DNA from: Hondaea fermentalgiana
Lineage: Eukaryota > Sar > Bigyra > Thraustochytrida > Thraustochytriidae
DNA: 64,000 nt
NCBI GenBank assembly: GCA_014084085.1
Contig: NPFB01000001.1
Span: 258,277-322,276 of the forward strand
Direction: 5' to 3'
The first letter of the stretch is position 1. Every line of letters starts with the position of its first letter. This document shows positions 55,608 through 64,000 of the stretch, one piece after another. A program made the position numbers and the translations under genes. Under the pieces are notes generated by a model. It was not told the DNA's origin. It was given only the letters and a program-made list of their open reading frames with translations, and searched no databases.

Positions 55608-56214
55608 ATGAGCGCCTCTTCTGTTGAGTCGATCCAGAAGCGCCGGCAGCAAGTACAGGCGGCCTTGGAGGCTGTCCACAAGCAGCTGGGCGACCTCGAG
55701 AACCGGTACGTGCATCCGCCCCCGCGCTCTGCTGCCTGCGGCCCCGCTCGCGGCAGCGCGCGAGACCAGCCATGAGCTCAACGAGACCATCTGCTGACGG
55801 TGGCTTCGCTGTCTTATCTTTCGCGCGTGACGATGCTCTTTTGCGCGCGCGCACACGCACGCACGGACGCACGGACGCACGCGCGCATGGTGACGTCCTC
55901 GTTGCTCTTCCTTTTCTCCCCTGCGGCGCAGATATTTGGAGGAGACTGGGACGACGGGCAACGTTGTGCGCGGCTGGGAAGGCTATATTGATAGCAAGCC
56001 TCGGGCTACGCTGACAAACAAGAAGGAAAAGCGTCTCAAGCCGAGCGAGCGGATATTTTCCTACTCGTCTGCGACAGCGCCGGACGAGATCACATCCGAG
56101 ACGGGTCAGACGCAGACTCCGAGCCCTGTACCAAAACGTGGTGCAACGGGTACGGCCACAAGTCGTAAACGTGGACCCTCAAAACGAAAACGTCTCGCCG
56201 AAGAGGAGGATTGA
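55608..56214 (+). CDS. MEAF6: Eaf6/MEAF6 subunit of NuA4-type acetyltransferase (two exons)
   Basis: Exons 55608-55705 and 55932-56214, 126 residues. Exon 1 gives a coiled coil (RRQQVQAALEAVHKQLGDLE) and stops at a GTACGT donor; exon 2 begins after a CAG acceptor. The join recreates an Arg codon across the splice site and gives NRYLEETGTTGNVVRGWEGY, which is the Eaf6 signature (compare YLEDT.GNIIRGWDRYL in human MEAF6). ERIFSYSSATAP then follows, matching the family's RIFSxSS. The tail is basic. Eaf6 is a shared subunit of NuA4/TIP60, HBO1 and MOZ/MORF acetyltransferases and would work in the nucleus with the YEATS4-like protein at 5717. Neither exon is recognisable alone, which is why the gene is easy to miss. 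Intron 226 bp, phase 2. Confidence 0.9.
55706..55931 (+). other. Intron in Eaf6 gene
   Basis: GTACGT donor at 55706, CAG acceptor ending at 55931, phase 2. The join restores a known protein signature. Confidence 0.85.
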
Positions 56215-57347
56215 TGTCATGCCCAAATGTGAAGTTCATTACCTCTGTATACCACTCACCTCAACAGGCGAAATGAGTTTATGTTGACGCGATCATGCTC
56301 TCAGCGCCATGAGCGTGATACCTTGATCGCGCTTTGCATTAATTTTTTGGCACGTGCTGCTTTCATGACGCGTTTTTGCGCACAAGACGTAGGCTGTACG
56401 CCACTTTTCTCTTCTACTTTTCCTCTCTTCTCGACGTTACCTCTACTCTGCTAAGTCATCTTTCCAGCATACACGTCGCCATCGATTTGGGCCAAATCGT
56501 TGCAGCAAGATGTGGAAAAACGAACCCAAAAACTCGCTGTCCCACCAGATCCACAAATTTCGTCATGTGCATCAATCGCCACATTCCCAAAAATCAACGA
56601 TGGCTCAGCGTCTGCCTCGTTAATTGTGCGTACCCACCCCACCCCATGCGAGTGACTGCCAGAGACTGGCAGTGGGATAAACCGTCAACGGACAAACCTC
56701 TAGCGTCCTCATTCTCGCTTCCCGCCGCCTGCCTCTCTCTCCACTGTCATGTAATTTCCCTAACGAATCTCTCCATTTTCTCTTTTTTCTCCACCTCGTA
56801 CCGCCTACACCACTGCACCTTTTCTCCCCCACCTCCACTGGCGTTGCGGTAGGTTGGAGCTTTTCCGCCTTCTCCCCGCGCGGACGGCAGTGGCCGCGGT
56901 CGCGCGGGCGGCGCAGTGGCGGCGCTGGGGCGGGTCCCACTGGGCCCCGTTCTCGGCGCGTTTCGCCCCACGTGAAAACACGGATGAAAACAAAACAAGA
57001 CAAAGCAAAACAGGCGGCAGGCAAAAGCGAGAGCTCGGGAGCAGGAGACGCACGCAGGCGAGCGCAGACGACAGCCAGCCGAGCAGCCGCGCGGTAGAGT
57101 CCTAGCGCACGAACACCAGGTCTGCGCAGCGCCCTCCCTCCTGCCGCACCCGTCCCGGCCGGCCAGGCGGCAGGTGCCTCCTCTGTCTGTCTCAGGGCGG
57201 TCGCCAGCGTGCAAACCAACGTGGCTTCGCGTGGAGCCTGCGTGTGTACGTGCGTGAGCGCTTGCGTGCGTGCGTGTGGTTGGGAGCAAGCGCTGACGAG
57301 GGCCCGGTTGCGGTCGCCGGCAACAACAACAAAAAGAAGAAGGCACC
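56215..57347. other. Intergenic, Eaf6 to SSNA1
   Basis: 1.1 kb between two same-strand genes. It has a pyrimidine-rich stretch (about 56400-56450 and 56770-56835) and CGTGCGTG repeats (about 57250-57280) just before SSNA1. No gene recognised; a 244-residue frame on the minus strand is judged noise. Confidence 0.45.
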
Positions 57348-57822
57348 ATGGCACAGCAGGGCGCTTCGCTGCAAAACTACAATAATGAGCTCGTGAAATG
57401 TAAGTGCGCTCGCTGGACAGGGCTCGCTCGGGTCGGGCGACCCGTTAGGCTCTGGACAAGAAATGCCGAGACAAACGACAAAGACATACTAACGCTGTCC
57501 TTTTGCTTGTACTGGGTCTTACTCTCCTTCATAAACAGGTATCGAGGATTTGCGTAGCAAGAGGGAAGAGGTAAACCGCCAGATTCTCAAGGACGAAGAG
57601 CAAAAGGCAACGATCCAAAAGGACCTGAGTATTCTTACCGATCGTCTGTCCAAAGTAAACGAGTCTCTGGCCAAACACGTCCAGGCTCGCAAGGAGTACG
57701 ACACGACCATCCAAGAGACCGAAGCGGCATACATGAAGATTCTCGAGTCCTCGCAGACCCTGCTCAACGTTCTCAAGCGCGAGTCGATCAACTTGCAAAA
57801 GAAGAAGCAGAGCTCGAACTAA
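57348..57822 (+). CDS. SSNA1: SSNA1/NA14-like centrosomal microtubule protein (two exons)
   Basis: Exons 57348-57399 and 57539-57822, 111 residues. Exon 1 encodes [17 protein letters not shown] and a split codon; exon 2 completes Cys and continues [16 protein letters not shown]. The joined start is nearly that of human SSNA1 ([22 protein letters not shown]), and the rest matches too: [20 protein letters not shown], then [20 protein letters not shown]. The whole protein is a coiled coil of the normal family length (about 119 in human). SSNA1 polymerises into filaments, nucleates and branches microtubules and sits at centrosomes and basal bodies. It fits with the other ciliary genes here. Intron 139 bp, phase 1, with a perfect TACTAAC branch site. 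Confidence 0.95.
57400..57538 (+). other. Intron in SSNA1 gene with TACTAAC branch site
   Basis: GTAAGT donor at 57400, CAG acceptor ending at 57538, phase 1. TACTAAC at 57487-57493 is an exact yeast-type branch-point consensus, 45 nt before the acceptor. Confidence 0.9.
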
Positions 57823-58509
57823 TTTTGCACGCTCCACTATGTGTTGCGTGGCAATCGCGAGTGCCTTAGAAAAAGCAAGAGGGTGCGAGCGAGGCAAACA
57901 CGCGCCCCGCGCCCCGAATGCTCGCTCGTGTGAACGTTGAAAAGGATTGTGGGTCAATCAACGTGGGATGGCCTGCAATACAAACGCATGTGCATGCTCA
58001 AACATATGGAGGGTGAAAGTCGGTGGGCAAGGGCTTTGCTAGCGCGACTGGCTTGATCATGCGCATGTCTTTCTGTTTGCTTTGAGTTGCTCAGGAGAAA
58101 ACAAAGGAGAGGGACGTGAAAAAAAAAATCAAGAACCTTGCATCGAAGAGCTAGCTTGCGTCGCCTGCGCACACGCTTGTCTGGCAGACCGACCCATCTA
58201 TCTAATCTATAGGAAATTCAGTCAGTTAGGAGAAAAAACAGCCGGCGAGCTGTTCGACGTCCTGAAGCGGGAAAACAAAAACAAGAAGCATTTCGGAATT
58301 TGTGTGACTCTCTTTTCTTTTGTTTTTTCTTCTTTTCTCCCTCTTCCACTTTTTTCGTGCGACCGACGAAATTGCGCCACTCACCTAGCCAGACTATCTA
58401 CAATCAGAAGGTATCTGCTTGCATTGATCCTGACAGCGCCAGCATGAACGCGCTCTGTGACCTCCAACAAAGCCCAAACAGAAGTCATTTCAAATCATTT
58501 GTATAACAT
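57823..58509. other. Spacer between convergent SSNA1 and fusion gene
   Basis: 687 bp; 3' UTR sequence is likely on both sides. No gene or clear repeat seen. A pyrimidine tract lies at about 58313-58350. Confidence 0.45.
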
Positions 58510-61185
58510 TCACAAGAGCTGAAAGCTACGTGCATACCACGCCAATACACCGCGGGTCTTGGACCTCAATCGAGGGGCCAAAATAGTAGGGTCAACCGGT
58601 CGAAAGGTGACGGTGTAGCGGCTTCCGCGCGTCATTCTAAGAGGAATCGAATGGCACAAGCTTGTCCACTCGGTGATAAGACTCCGCGGCTTGACCACTT
58701 GCAATGGTTCGGAAAGTACGACCGCGCCAGCTTGCGAGCGCAATTCAATTTCCAGTCGCGGGTTCACAGCGTCTTCCTGGCCGCCCCACATGAGACCCAC
58801 AATCTTGAGGTATGTTGCGTTCGAGGTGACGTGTCGCCACTGCTCCACACGAGTAGCCGCTGCGGAGAGGCCTTGCTTGGCGTGCCAGCCATAGGCCATG
58901 GTGGATGGCGCCTTTTGCATATGCACGCGCGTTCTGAACTCGTTCATTTGCCCCGTTGGCTTGACACGACGCGCATCAACAAATTTGACGAGTCTCACCC
59001 ATTTGATACATGTGCACCCATACCAGTTGGGCACCACAAGACGAATGGGAAATCCATGGTTGGGCGGAAGCGGCTCACCATTGAGCTCCGTGGCAAAGAA
59101 CATTCCCGTGCTTATAACCTGATCCCACGTAAAAACCCAGCTCGCGCCCTTCGCGCCACCTGCGGTCTTGATGTGCTCGTCGTAGCCCTCGACAAGAATG
59201 GCGCGGCCGTCGGAAGAAGCGCCGGCCGCAGGAAGGTAATCTTTCAAGAGGTCACGTACTCTGACGCCACGAGTCCACTGTGCTTGTGACAAAAGGCCAA
59301 AGTGCCACACGCGCGTGTTTCCCGAGCACTCCATGACGCCAGTGCCTACGTGCGATCCAACGTCGTGGATCTCCTGAGCCGAGAAAGTGTGGAGAATTTG
59401 ACCACTGACAGACTGCACTTGCACCTTCCACGTCTCCCTCGAAAGCGCCATGGCATCCAGTGTACCAGGGAGTCCGGTCCGAATGTAAAAGGCCGACGCA
59501 GGGGTGGTCTGCAAGAGCGGGGGCGTGAGTAGGGCGAGGTCGACAGAGAGTCGCATGGCTAGCTCTGAGCTATGGGGAGTTCCAAAGGTTTTGCTTCGGC
59601 CACGAGCATATTTTTCCGAGAAAGGAGCTACAGCGTCAAGTTCCCACTCGCCCTCCCGTGCAAGCTGTGTGGGAGGGCCAAAACACGGTTCGCCTTGCAC
59701 AGGTTGACGAAATACGCGTCGCTTGAGCCCGAGGGAGTCTGTCTCGTCCACATCGTCAACACCGTCATCAACAGGCGCAGACGGCACGATCTCTCCTGCA
59801 TGAATGGTGCCGATTCGGTACATGCGCGTCGTTTCAATCGCTACATCTGAATGGCCCTGTTCATCGAATGTTTCCGTAGCATTGTATCCAAGATACGGTA
59901 ACATGATCTCTTTCCCGCCAGGATGAAAATCAAGCCAACGCGTCACGTCGAGCACATCGCGACCGAGAACTATCCATGCGTCATGTGCGCTTTGGTGCTT
60001 TGCGACCTCTGCAGCCGAAAAAAGTGCACCTGCAGGAGGCTCGCGTTGACCTGAAGCGTGGGAGAGCGCCCCATTGGAGTTGCTCGTCGCTTCTTGCACA
60101 TTGGCGAGGTTACTTTTGGATCCGTGCTGAGACGGCGTTGCAGCTTCTGCAGCGGCGTGCCGCGCAGCGAGTTCGTCCAGAGTAGGACCAAAGTGACCGT
60201 ACCCAGTCTCTTGCATTTGACCCATGTAGACAGTAGTAGCAGTTCCGAGCACAAGAACGAGCGCGAGAACACGAAAGTGGCGACGGCTCCACGTCTTTAT
60301 CGACGCAGCTGCATGAAACAGAATGCGTGGCATCAAACTCCACAGTCCGCCAACGAGAAAAAACCAGGTGCCCACAAATTTTTGCGGGACGAGGAGCAAG
60401 AGTGCATTGGCAAAGGGATCTGTGTATCCTGAAAGGAATGCAAAGTTGCTTGCAAACGTGGTGTGGTGGACATTGTGATGTGCGTGGGAAACAAAGACCA
60501 AATTCAGAAGCGGGGCGGACGCCCACGTCTCGCTCACGTGCGAGTACCAGTGGCCCACGTATGCAAGCTCAAAGAAGGCAGAGATGGCGAGCGTGCACCA
60601 GCGCAGACGAGCATTGGTGCTCGAGGCTGCCAGAAATACCAATGGAAGGAGAAAACAGAGCGGCGGAGCAGACAGCTTGGTTGGGTCAATGTGATGCTCT
60701 TGGAAGGAGTCCGCACTTTGACGAAGAATGGGCCATCGATGGAGCACTTCTGGATTATCCAACACGACATGAGAGATGGCGCTGCCCAAATCGCCCCATA
60801 GATATGCAAAGATAATTGGAAGTGCCATCGTCCACCACCACGATGCGTGTTCTACGGGGACCTTTTCCTTGTTTGCGCGCTGCAAACGCTGCATGTGGAG
60901 ATCTTGCCAGTCTCGAACGACGAGAACAGCAAGGTAGAGCAGGATTCCGGACGTGACGAAGTCCAGAAACCCGCGCACAAGATCCGAGAACGAGAAACCC
61001 CAATGTGGACGGGCCTCGCTATCTTGAGCGGCATCTTGATTCGAACCATCACAAGATATACTGTCTGCATCCACAGAAAGTGAGGTGAGCGAGTCCGCGC
61101 GGGAAGGGTCCGAGAGTTGGTCGCGGCGCTGGGGCGGAAAGTCGTCGTCGGGTTGCCATACGCAACATGGGTCTCCAAGCTCCAT
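58510..61185 (-). CDS. Three-module fusion: TMEM189/PEDS1-type desaturase, cytochrome b5, sulfite-oxidase-like Mo domain
   Basis: An 891-residue protein from the ATG at 61185. Residues about 70-300 are a TMEM189/Kua (CarF, PEDS1) membrane desaturase: three to five hydrophobic segments with the His boxes SHVVLDN (H139), FQEHHIDP (H164, H165), GHWYSH (H212, H216) and SHAHHNVHH (H234, H236, H237, H240, H241). Residues about 388-465 are cytochrome b5: WIVLGRDVLDVTRWLDFHPGG (heme ligand H421) and EQGHSD (H445). From about 570 to 770 comes an oxidoreductase molybdopterin domain: GVMECSGNTR (C620, likely Mo ligand) and ELNGEPLPPNHGFPIRLVVP then WYGCTCIKWV. The last about 100 residues look like the Mo-cofactor dimerisation domain. 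Plasmanylethanolamine desaturases need electrons delivered by cytochrome b5; here the donor and a Mo reductase or oxidase are in one chain. The pairing with a Mo domain is not one I know. It is convergent with SSNA1. Confidence 0.85.
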   Translation of the reverse strand: MELGDPCCVWQPDDDFPPQRRDQLSDPSRADSLTSLSVDADSISCDGSNQDAAQDSEARPHWGFSFSDLVRGFLDFVTSGILLYLAVLVVRDWQDLHMQRLQRANKEKVPVEHASWWWTMALPIIFAYLWGDLGSAISHVVLDNPEVLHRWPILRQSADSFQEHHIDPTKLSAPPLCFLLPLVFLAASSTNARLRWCTLAISAFFELAYVGHWYSHVSETWASAPLLNLVFVSHAHHNVHHTTFASNFAFLSGYTDPFANALLLLVPQKFVGTWFFLVGGLWSLMPRILFHAAASIKTWSRRHFRVLALVLVLGTATTVYMGQMQETGYGHFGPTLDELAARHAAAEAATPSQHGSKSNLANVQEATSNSNGALSHASGQREPPAGALFSAAEVAKHQSAHDAWIVLGRDVLDVTRWLDFHPGGKEIMLPYLGYNATETFDEQGHSDVAIETTRMYRIGTIHAGEIVPSAPVDDGVDDVDETDSLGLKRRVFRQPVQGEPCFGPPTQLAREGEWELDAVAPFSEKYARGRSKTFGTPHSSELAMRLSVDLALLTPPLLQTTPASAFYIRTGLPGTLDAMALSRETWKVQVQSVSGQILHTFSAQEIHDVGSHVGTGVMECSGNTRVWHFGLLSQAQWTRGVRVRDLLKDYLPAAGASSDGRAILVEGYDEHIKTAGGAKGASWVFTWDQVISTGMFFATELNGEPLPPNHGFPIRLVVPNWYGCTCIKWVRLVKFVDARRVKPTGQMNEFRTRVHMQKAPSTMAYGWHAKQGLSAAATRVEQWRHVTSNATYLKIVGLMWGGQEDAVNPRLEIELRSQAGAVVLSEPLQVVKPRSLITEWTSLCHSIPLRMTRGSRYTVTFRPVDPTILAPRLRSKTRGVLAWYARSFQLL

Positions 61186-62170
61186 TCCGTTCGTCTCGCC
61201 ATCGCCATCGGAGTCACGTCCACAAAGGCACGCCGACCTGTGAGTTCGTCAACAACAACATCAACAACAAAAACAGCAAAAAGGAGGAAGGAATGCGTCG
61301 TACCCCGGTTTGTGAATGGTTAGATGAATTGTTTGTTTGTTTGTTTGGTTGGTCTGTCTGTTCAACGATCATTGTTCATCATCCGTTCTCGTCGTCACCC
61401 TGACAACATCATAGGTCGACGTACCATTGCCCATCGCAAGCAAGGAAGTCAATGCCAAAGGGAGACAAGGGTCCGCCTCCCACGCCCTCGCTATGGCCTG
61501 CTGCTGGGAAAGCTCTTCCGTTTGGAATACGTAGCGCGTTCACCGGAAACCCGAGCGCGGTCGGGCCCTCGGTGGTGACCTCGGCCATGCCAAAGACAAG
61601 GGCCGTGGCGCGGGCGGCCGACGAGGTTGCACGGCGTCTTCGCTGGCGCAACAGTTGCGCGCGCTGCGCACATCCCCTCTCATCTTTGCCCATGGTGTCT
61701 TGTCTTTCTTGCACAGGACGTGAAGGTTTTGCTGGTGCTTGCTTGCCCGGCGCGCCGCGTGACGGCAACTTTATATGTCCGATTGAGCGTCCCGAGGTTC
61801 GCTCTCACCTTTGTGATGTGACGATGTTTGTTGCAAATGATGATGATGGTGGCGTTGGCGCGAAGAGACAAAGAGACAAAGAGAAAGACGGACGGATGGA
61901 CGACGAAGCCCAATTAGTAATATGAAAAACATAACCAAACTCTGCGTATCGAGATTTGGCGGCCATTTTTGAGCGAACTTGTCATGGTTCCGTTTTTGTT
62001 GTGGCTCGGGTTTCGGCAGGGCCAAGAAGACGATTTGGAGGACTGCACATCACGGTGACAAAAAGTAAACATGAGCTTGATAAGAGAGAAATGAAAAAAT
62101 ATAAAGGACAGGGTCATGAGGGCAGTCAGGGTTCAGAGTTTCGTAGCCATGTTTTTCGATTTTTGGTTCG
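61186..62170. other. Intergenic region upstream of fusion gene
   Basis: 985 bp between the start of the fusion gene (minus) and the stop of the orphan gene (minus). It holds the fusion gene promoter. A weak 157-codon frame at 61452-61925 is listed separately; otherwise nothing is recognised. CAACAACAT-type triplets occur near 61250-61280. Confidence 0.4.
61452..61925 (+). CDS. Doubtful small ORF with two CxxC pairs
   Basis: A 157-codon frame opening at an ATG. It contains CARCAHPLSSLPMVSCLSC, two CxxC pairs spaced like a zinc ribbon, and a charged C-terminus, but no family match is evident and a competing open frame exists on the other strand (61409-61768). It could be chance in a GC-rich spacer. 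Confidence 0.2.
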   Translation: MPKGDKGPPPTPSLWPAAGKALPFGIRSAFTGNPSAVGPSVVTSAMPKTRAVARAADEVARRLRWRNSCARCAHPLSSLPMVSCLSCTGREGFAGACLPGAPRDGNFICPIERPEVRSHLCDVTMFVANDDDGGVGAKRQRDKEKDGRMDDEAQLVI

Positions 62171-63997
62171 CTAGCGATTCGCACGTGGCATTGCTGCGCG
62201 GGACTCGCCGAGAATACTGTTTTCTCGCTCGACAACTTCCCCCAGCGAGGGCATGGCCATGAGGTTTGGGTACAGGTGACTGACATTTTGGAAACATGTA
62301 TGCACAGTGTCACCGACGATCTTGTACTTGGAGCGAGCAATCATGGGTTTGCCTTTATAGGTATTCCCAAAGGATTGCCAGACGAGCTCACCACGCTCCA
62401 TCAGCATGGGGATAACGTGGACAACGACCATCCAAAACTGTAGTGGGTGCAAAAACTTTAGCGTTGGACTCCCTTCCACGGCACCCTCAAGAATTGTTCG
62501 TGCAGTGTGGTCAGAGGATATGTACATGAAGGTATTGAGGCAGAAAATATTTCTGCCGACCGGGTGCGACGGAACGAGGTCAGCGTCTGGAAGGAGGAAA
62601 GAGCGTGCAAAGCGCGGGTCTCTCAGATTGACAGGAAGTCGCGTGATTCTGTTGTCAAAAATGCCGTCAGTCTGTGTTGTTTTCGCGATGCTCATGAGAG
62701 AAAGGAAATGGTGCGGGCGAAAGTACTTTGTCATGACGCGAAGGCCTGCAGCGCGTAATGTCAAAGGGATGTGGTCGAGGCGCAAGATATCTGGGACGCG
62801 TTCGATGGAGGGAATGGCTTCGTCCTGAATGGACTCGTCGAACTCGCAGAGAGGGATGCCCATCGTCTCACACGCTATGACGACGAGGTTTGGATTTTGC
62901 GACCATTCGGTTCTGTTTGCAGGCACGGCGTTTGGGTTGAACCGCATGCTGGTGTTTGCGCCAGCCTCGCTGCAGCTCGTTCCGTCTTCGCCACTGCTCA
63001 CGCTGCCCGCAAAGGGGCTCGGGGCAGCAGCACTTCGTGCTCCGGACTGAGCTCGTTTCCGCTTCGAGTCTCTGGGGTCGGCGATCTCCGCATCCGCGAT
63101 CGAATATTCAGCCTTGAGCGGAGATGGCGAGGTGGTGTGAGACAGTGGTGTTGTTGCCGTCTCGTTGAGGTTATAGCCAGAAAGTATGGGCGGAGGCGGA
63201 CGCGGGCGCGGGATGGGCGGGGGCGCGACGCCACCAGGTGCATGATAAGCATGAGGAAATTGAGGGTGTGAAGGATGAGGAGGATGTTGTTGATGAAGAG
63301 CAGGAGGAGGGGCAGCGCGAGGGGCATTCGGTCGACTATGCGGACCGTTGCCGTCGGAAGTACCCGCGGCGTGGTTTTGCTGCCGAGGGCGCGCAGCGCT
63401 GGTGTTGCGACGGGACTTGCGCATGTTTTCCGGAAGTCGAAGGTTTTCGTGGTAGCCCTGGCCTCGGAAACCGTGCTGGCCAATGTTTATCGGGTCCCCC
63501 TTGGCCGTGGTTCGATCTGCAAAACAGGGCCATACATTTTGTCTGCGCAGCTCGATCAGGACGGCGGCCTCGACCTCGCGAAGAAAAGGTTTTCGCCCGT
63601 CGGTGCCAGTACAGTGTGCTGTGATTGTTTTCCGAAAGGCCTCCTCGGGGCGTTTGAGCTGACCTTGGCGCGTTTCAAGCCACTTGGTAAAGCACGGTTT
63701 GGTGAGGATTCCACTTGCGTTGACGTAGACTTCGCCGGTGTGACGATTGCAATAAAAAGCGCAGAATTCCATGAAGACGTCGAGCGAGCTGTTTTCGCCG
63801 CTCGGGCGATAGGGGCTTGGCGCGCGTTCCCAGAGAGGGCTATGCCAAGGGTTGTGGTTGTGCGGAATTTCGCCAGGTCTGCCTGCGTAAGCGTTCGCCG
63901 AGCCGTGTGCGATCATGGGCTGCGCGAAGCCGCCGCGGTAGGGAGGGTTTGGGGGCACGGATGTCAGCGGTGCGTGCAGCATGCTCGGCATACCCAT
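62171..63997 (-). CDS. Orphan protein, may extend past the window
   Basis: 608 residues from the ATG at 63997 (three bases from the window end, so a further upstream start cannot be excluded). The N-terminal 190 residues have a compact region with DVFMEFCAFYCNRHTGEVYV and CFTKWLETRQGQLKRPEEAF. A Pro/His/Arg-rich low-complexity linker covers about 190-330, with HQQHPPHPSHPQFPHAY. The C-terminal 270 residues look folded: NPNLVVIACETMGIPLCEFD, VMTKYFRPHHFLSLMSIAKT, FCLNTFMYISSDHTAR and YKGKPMIARSKYKIVGDTVH. I do not recognise a family. A regulatory or DNA-binding role is possible given the architecture, but unsupported. Confidence 0.65.
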   Translation of the reverse strand: MGMPSMLHAPLTSVPPNPPYRGGFAQPMIAHGSANAYAGRPGEIPHNHNPWHSPLWERAPSPYRPSGENSSLDVFMEFCAFYCNRHTGEVYVNASGILTKPCFTKWLETRQGQLKRPEEAFRKTITAHCTGTDGRKPFLREVEAAVLIELRRQNVWPCFADRTTAKGDPINIGQHGFRGQGYHENLRLPENMRKSRRNTSAARPRQQNHAAGTSDGNGPHSRPNAPRAAPPPALHQQHPPHPSHPQFPHAYHAPGGVAPPPIPRPRPPPPILSGYNLNETATTPLSHTTSPSPLKAEYSIADAEIADPRDSKRKRAQSGARSAAAPSPFAGSVSSGEDGTSCSEAGANTSMRFNPNAVPANRTEWSQNPNLVVIACETMGIPLCEFDESIQDEAIPSIERVPDILRLDHIPLTLRAAGLRVMTKYFRPHHFLSLMSIAKTTQTDGIFDNRITRLPVNLRDPRFARSFLLPDADLVPSHPVGRNIFCLNTFMYISSDHTARTILEGAVEGSPTLKFLHPLQFWMVVVHVIPMLMERGELVWQSFGNTYKGKPMIARSKYKIVGDTVHTCFQNVSHLYPNLMAMPSLGEVVERENSILGESRAAMPRANR

Positions 63998-64000
63998 GGT

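Noticed and set aside
56620..57354. 244-residue minus-strand frame between Eaf6 and SSNA1
   Set aside because: Arg/Ala/Pro-rich, overlaps the SSNA1 start and has no domain.
61409..61768. 119-residue minus-strand frame opposite the doubtful CxxC ORF
   Set aside because: Arg/Ala-rich with no motif; neither strand is convincing here.
1..64000. tRNA, rRNA and CRISPR signals
   Set aside because: No convincing T-loop GGTTCRA pattern with matching arms and no regular spacer-repeat array was found by eye; a tRNA or covariance search would be needed to exclude them.
1..64000. Transposon or viral remnants
   Set aside because: No reverse transcriptase, transposase, integrase or capsid motif, and no long terminal repeats, seen on either strand.

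Overview
The window looks like nuclear DNA from a GC-rich, intron-poor, ciliated protist. My best guess is a thraustochytrid (Labyrinthulomycetes, stramenopile), but that is inference. The base for it is long single-exon genes, very short spacers, homopolymeric Ser/Ala/Asp tracts, only three introns that I could place, and a gene set that is clearly eukaryotic (katanin, CEP162, SSNA1, LRRC9, Eaf6, YEATS, RNF113/Cwc24, FMRP-type KH protein). I see no rRNA, tRNA, CRISPR array, transposon or virus-like gene.

Layout. 1-3312 is gene-free and full of microsatellites. 3313-13014 holds a ubiquitin-like/TIR protein ending in a CaaX-like box, a YEATS4-type histone reader, an internally duplicated CREST-type membrane protein, a TPR/STI1 co-chaperone and an LCCL membrane protein. 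After a 3-kb repeat-rich gap, 16038-29017 carries a TylF-like methyltransferase, an LRRC9 homologue, a CMP/guanine-deaminase-fold enzyme, katanin p60, an elongin-A-like protein and an ankyrin protein whose 5' region is duplicated. 30460-33610 holds two tandem FSP1/AIFM2-like FAD oxidoreductases; only the first ends in the peroxisomal signal SKL. 33832-44714 has a divergent pair: a giant Cys-rich, multi-membrane-span, LRR-tailed receptor-like protein and a CEP162 homologue with a Tudor-like insert. 45090-53922 has a basic coiled-coil protein, a mitochondrial-type MutS, RNF113/Cwc24 and an FMRP/FXR-like KH protein. 54510-57822 has three small spliced genes: an unknown secreted or membrane protein, Eaf6/MEAF6 and SSNA1. 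58510-63997 has a remarkable three-module fusion (TMEM189/PEDS1-type desaturase, cytochrome b5, sulfite-oxidase-like molybdenum domain) and an orphan protein near the window end.

How the genes relate. Neighbours mostly alternate in convergent and divergent pairs, so many probably share promoters (for example MSH1/RNF113, 170 bp apart). Four genes belong to microtubule or cilium biology (LRRC9, katanin, CEP162, SSNA1), and two to chromatin acetylation complexes (YEATS4, Eaf6, both NuA4-type subunits in other eukaryotes). The most novel items are the desaturase-b5-Mo fusion, the ubiquitin-like/TIR/CaaX protein with an intact RLRGG processing motif, the receptor-like LRR protein, and the duplicated leader with a uORF whose stop overlaps the ankyrin gene start.

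Start codons were taken at ATG; where the open frame runs further upstream without an ATG I trimmed it. Ortholog names rest on motif recognition by eye, not on a search.
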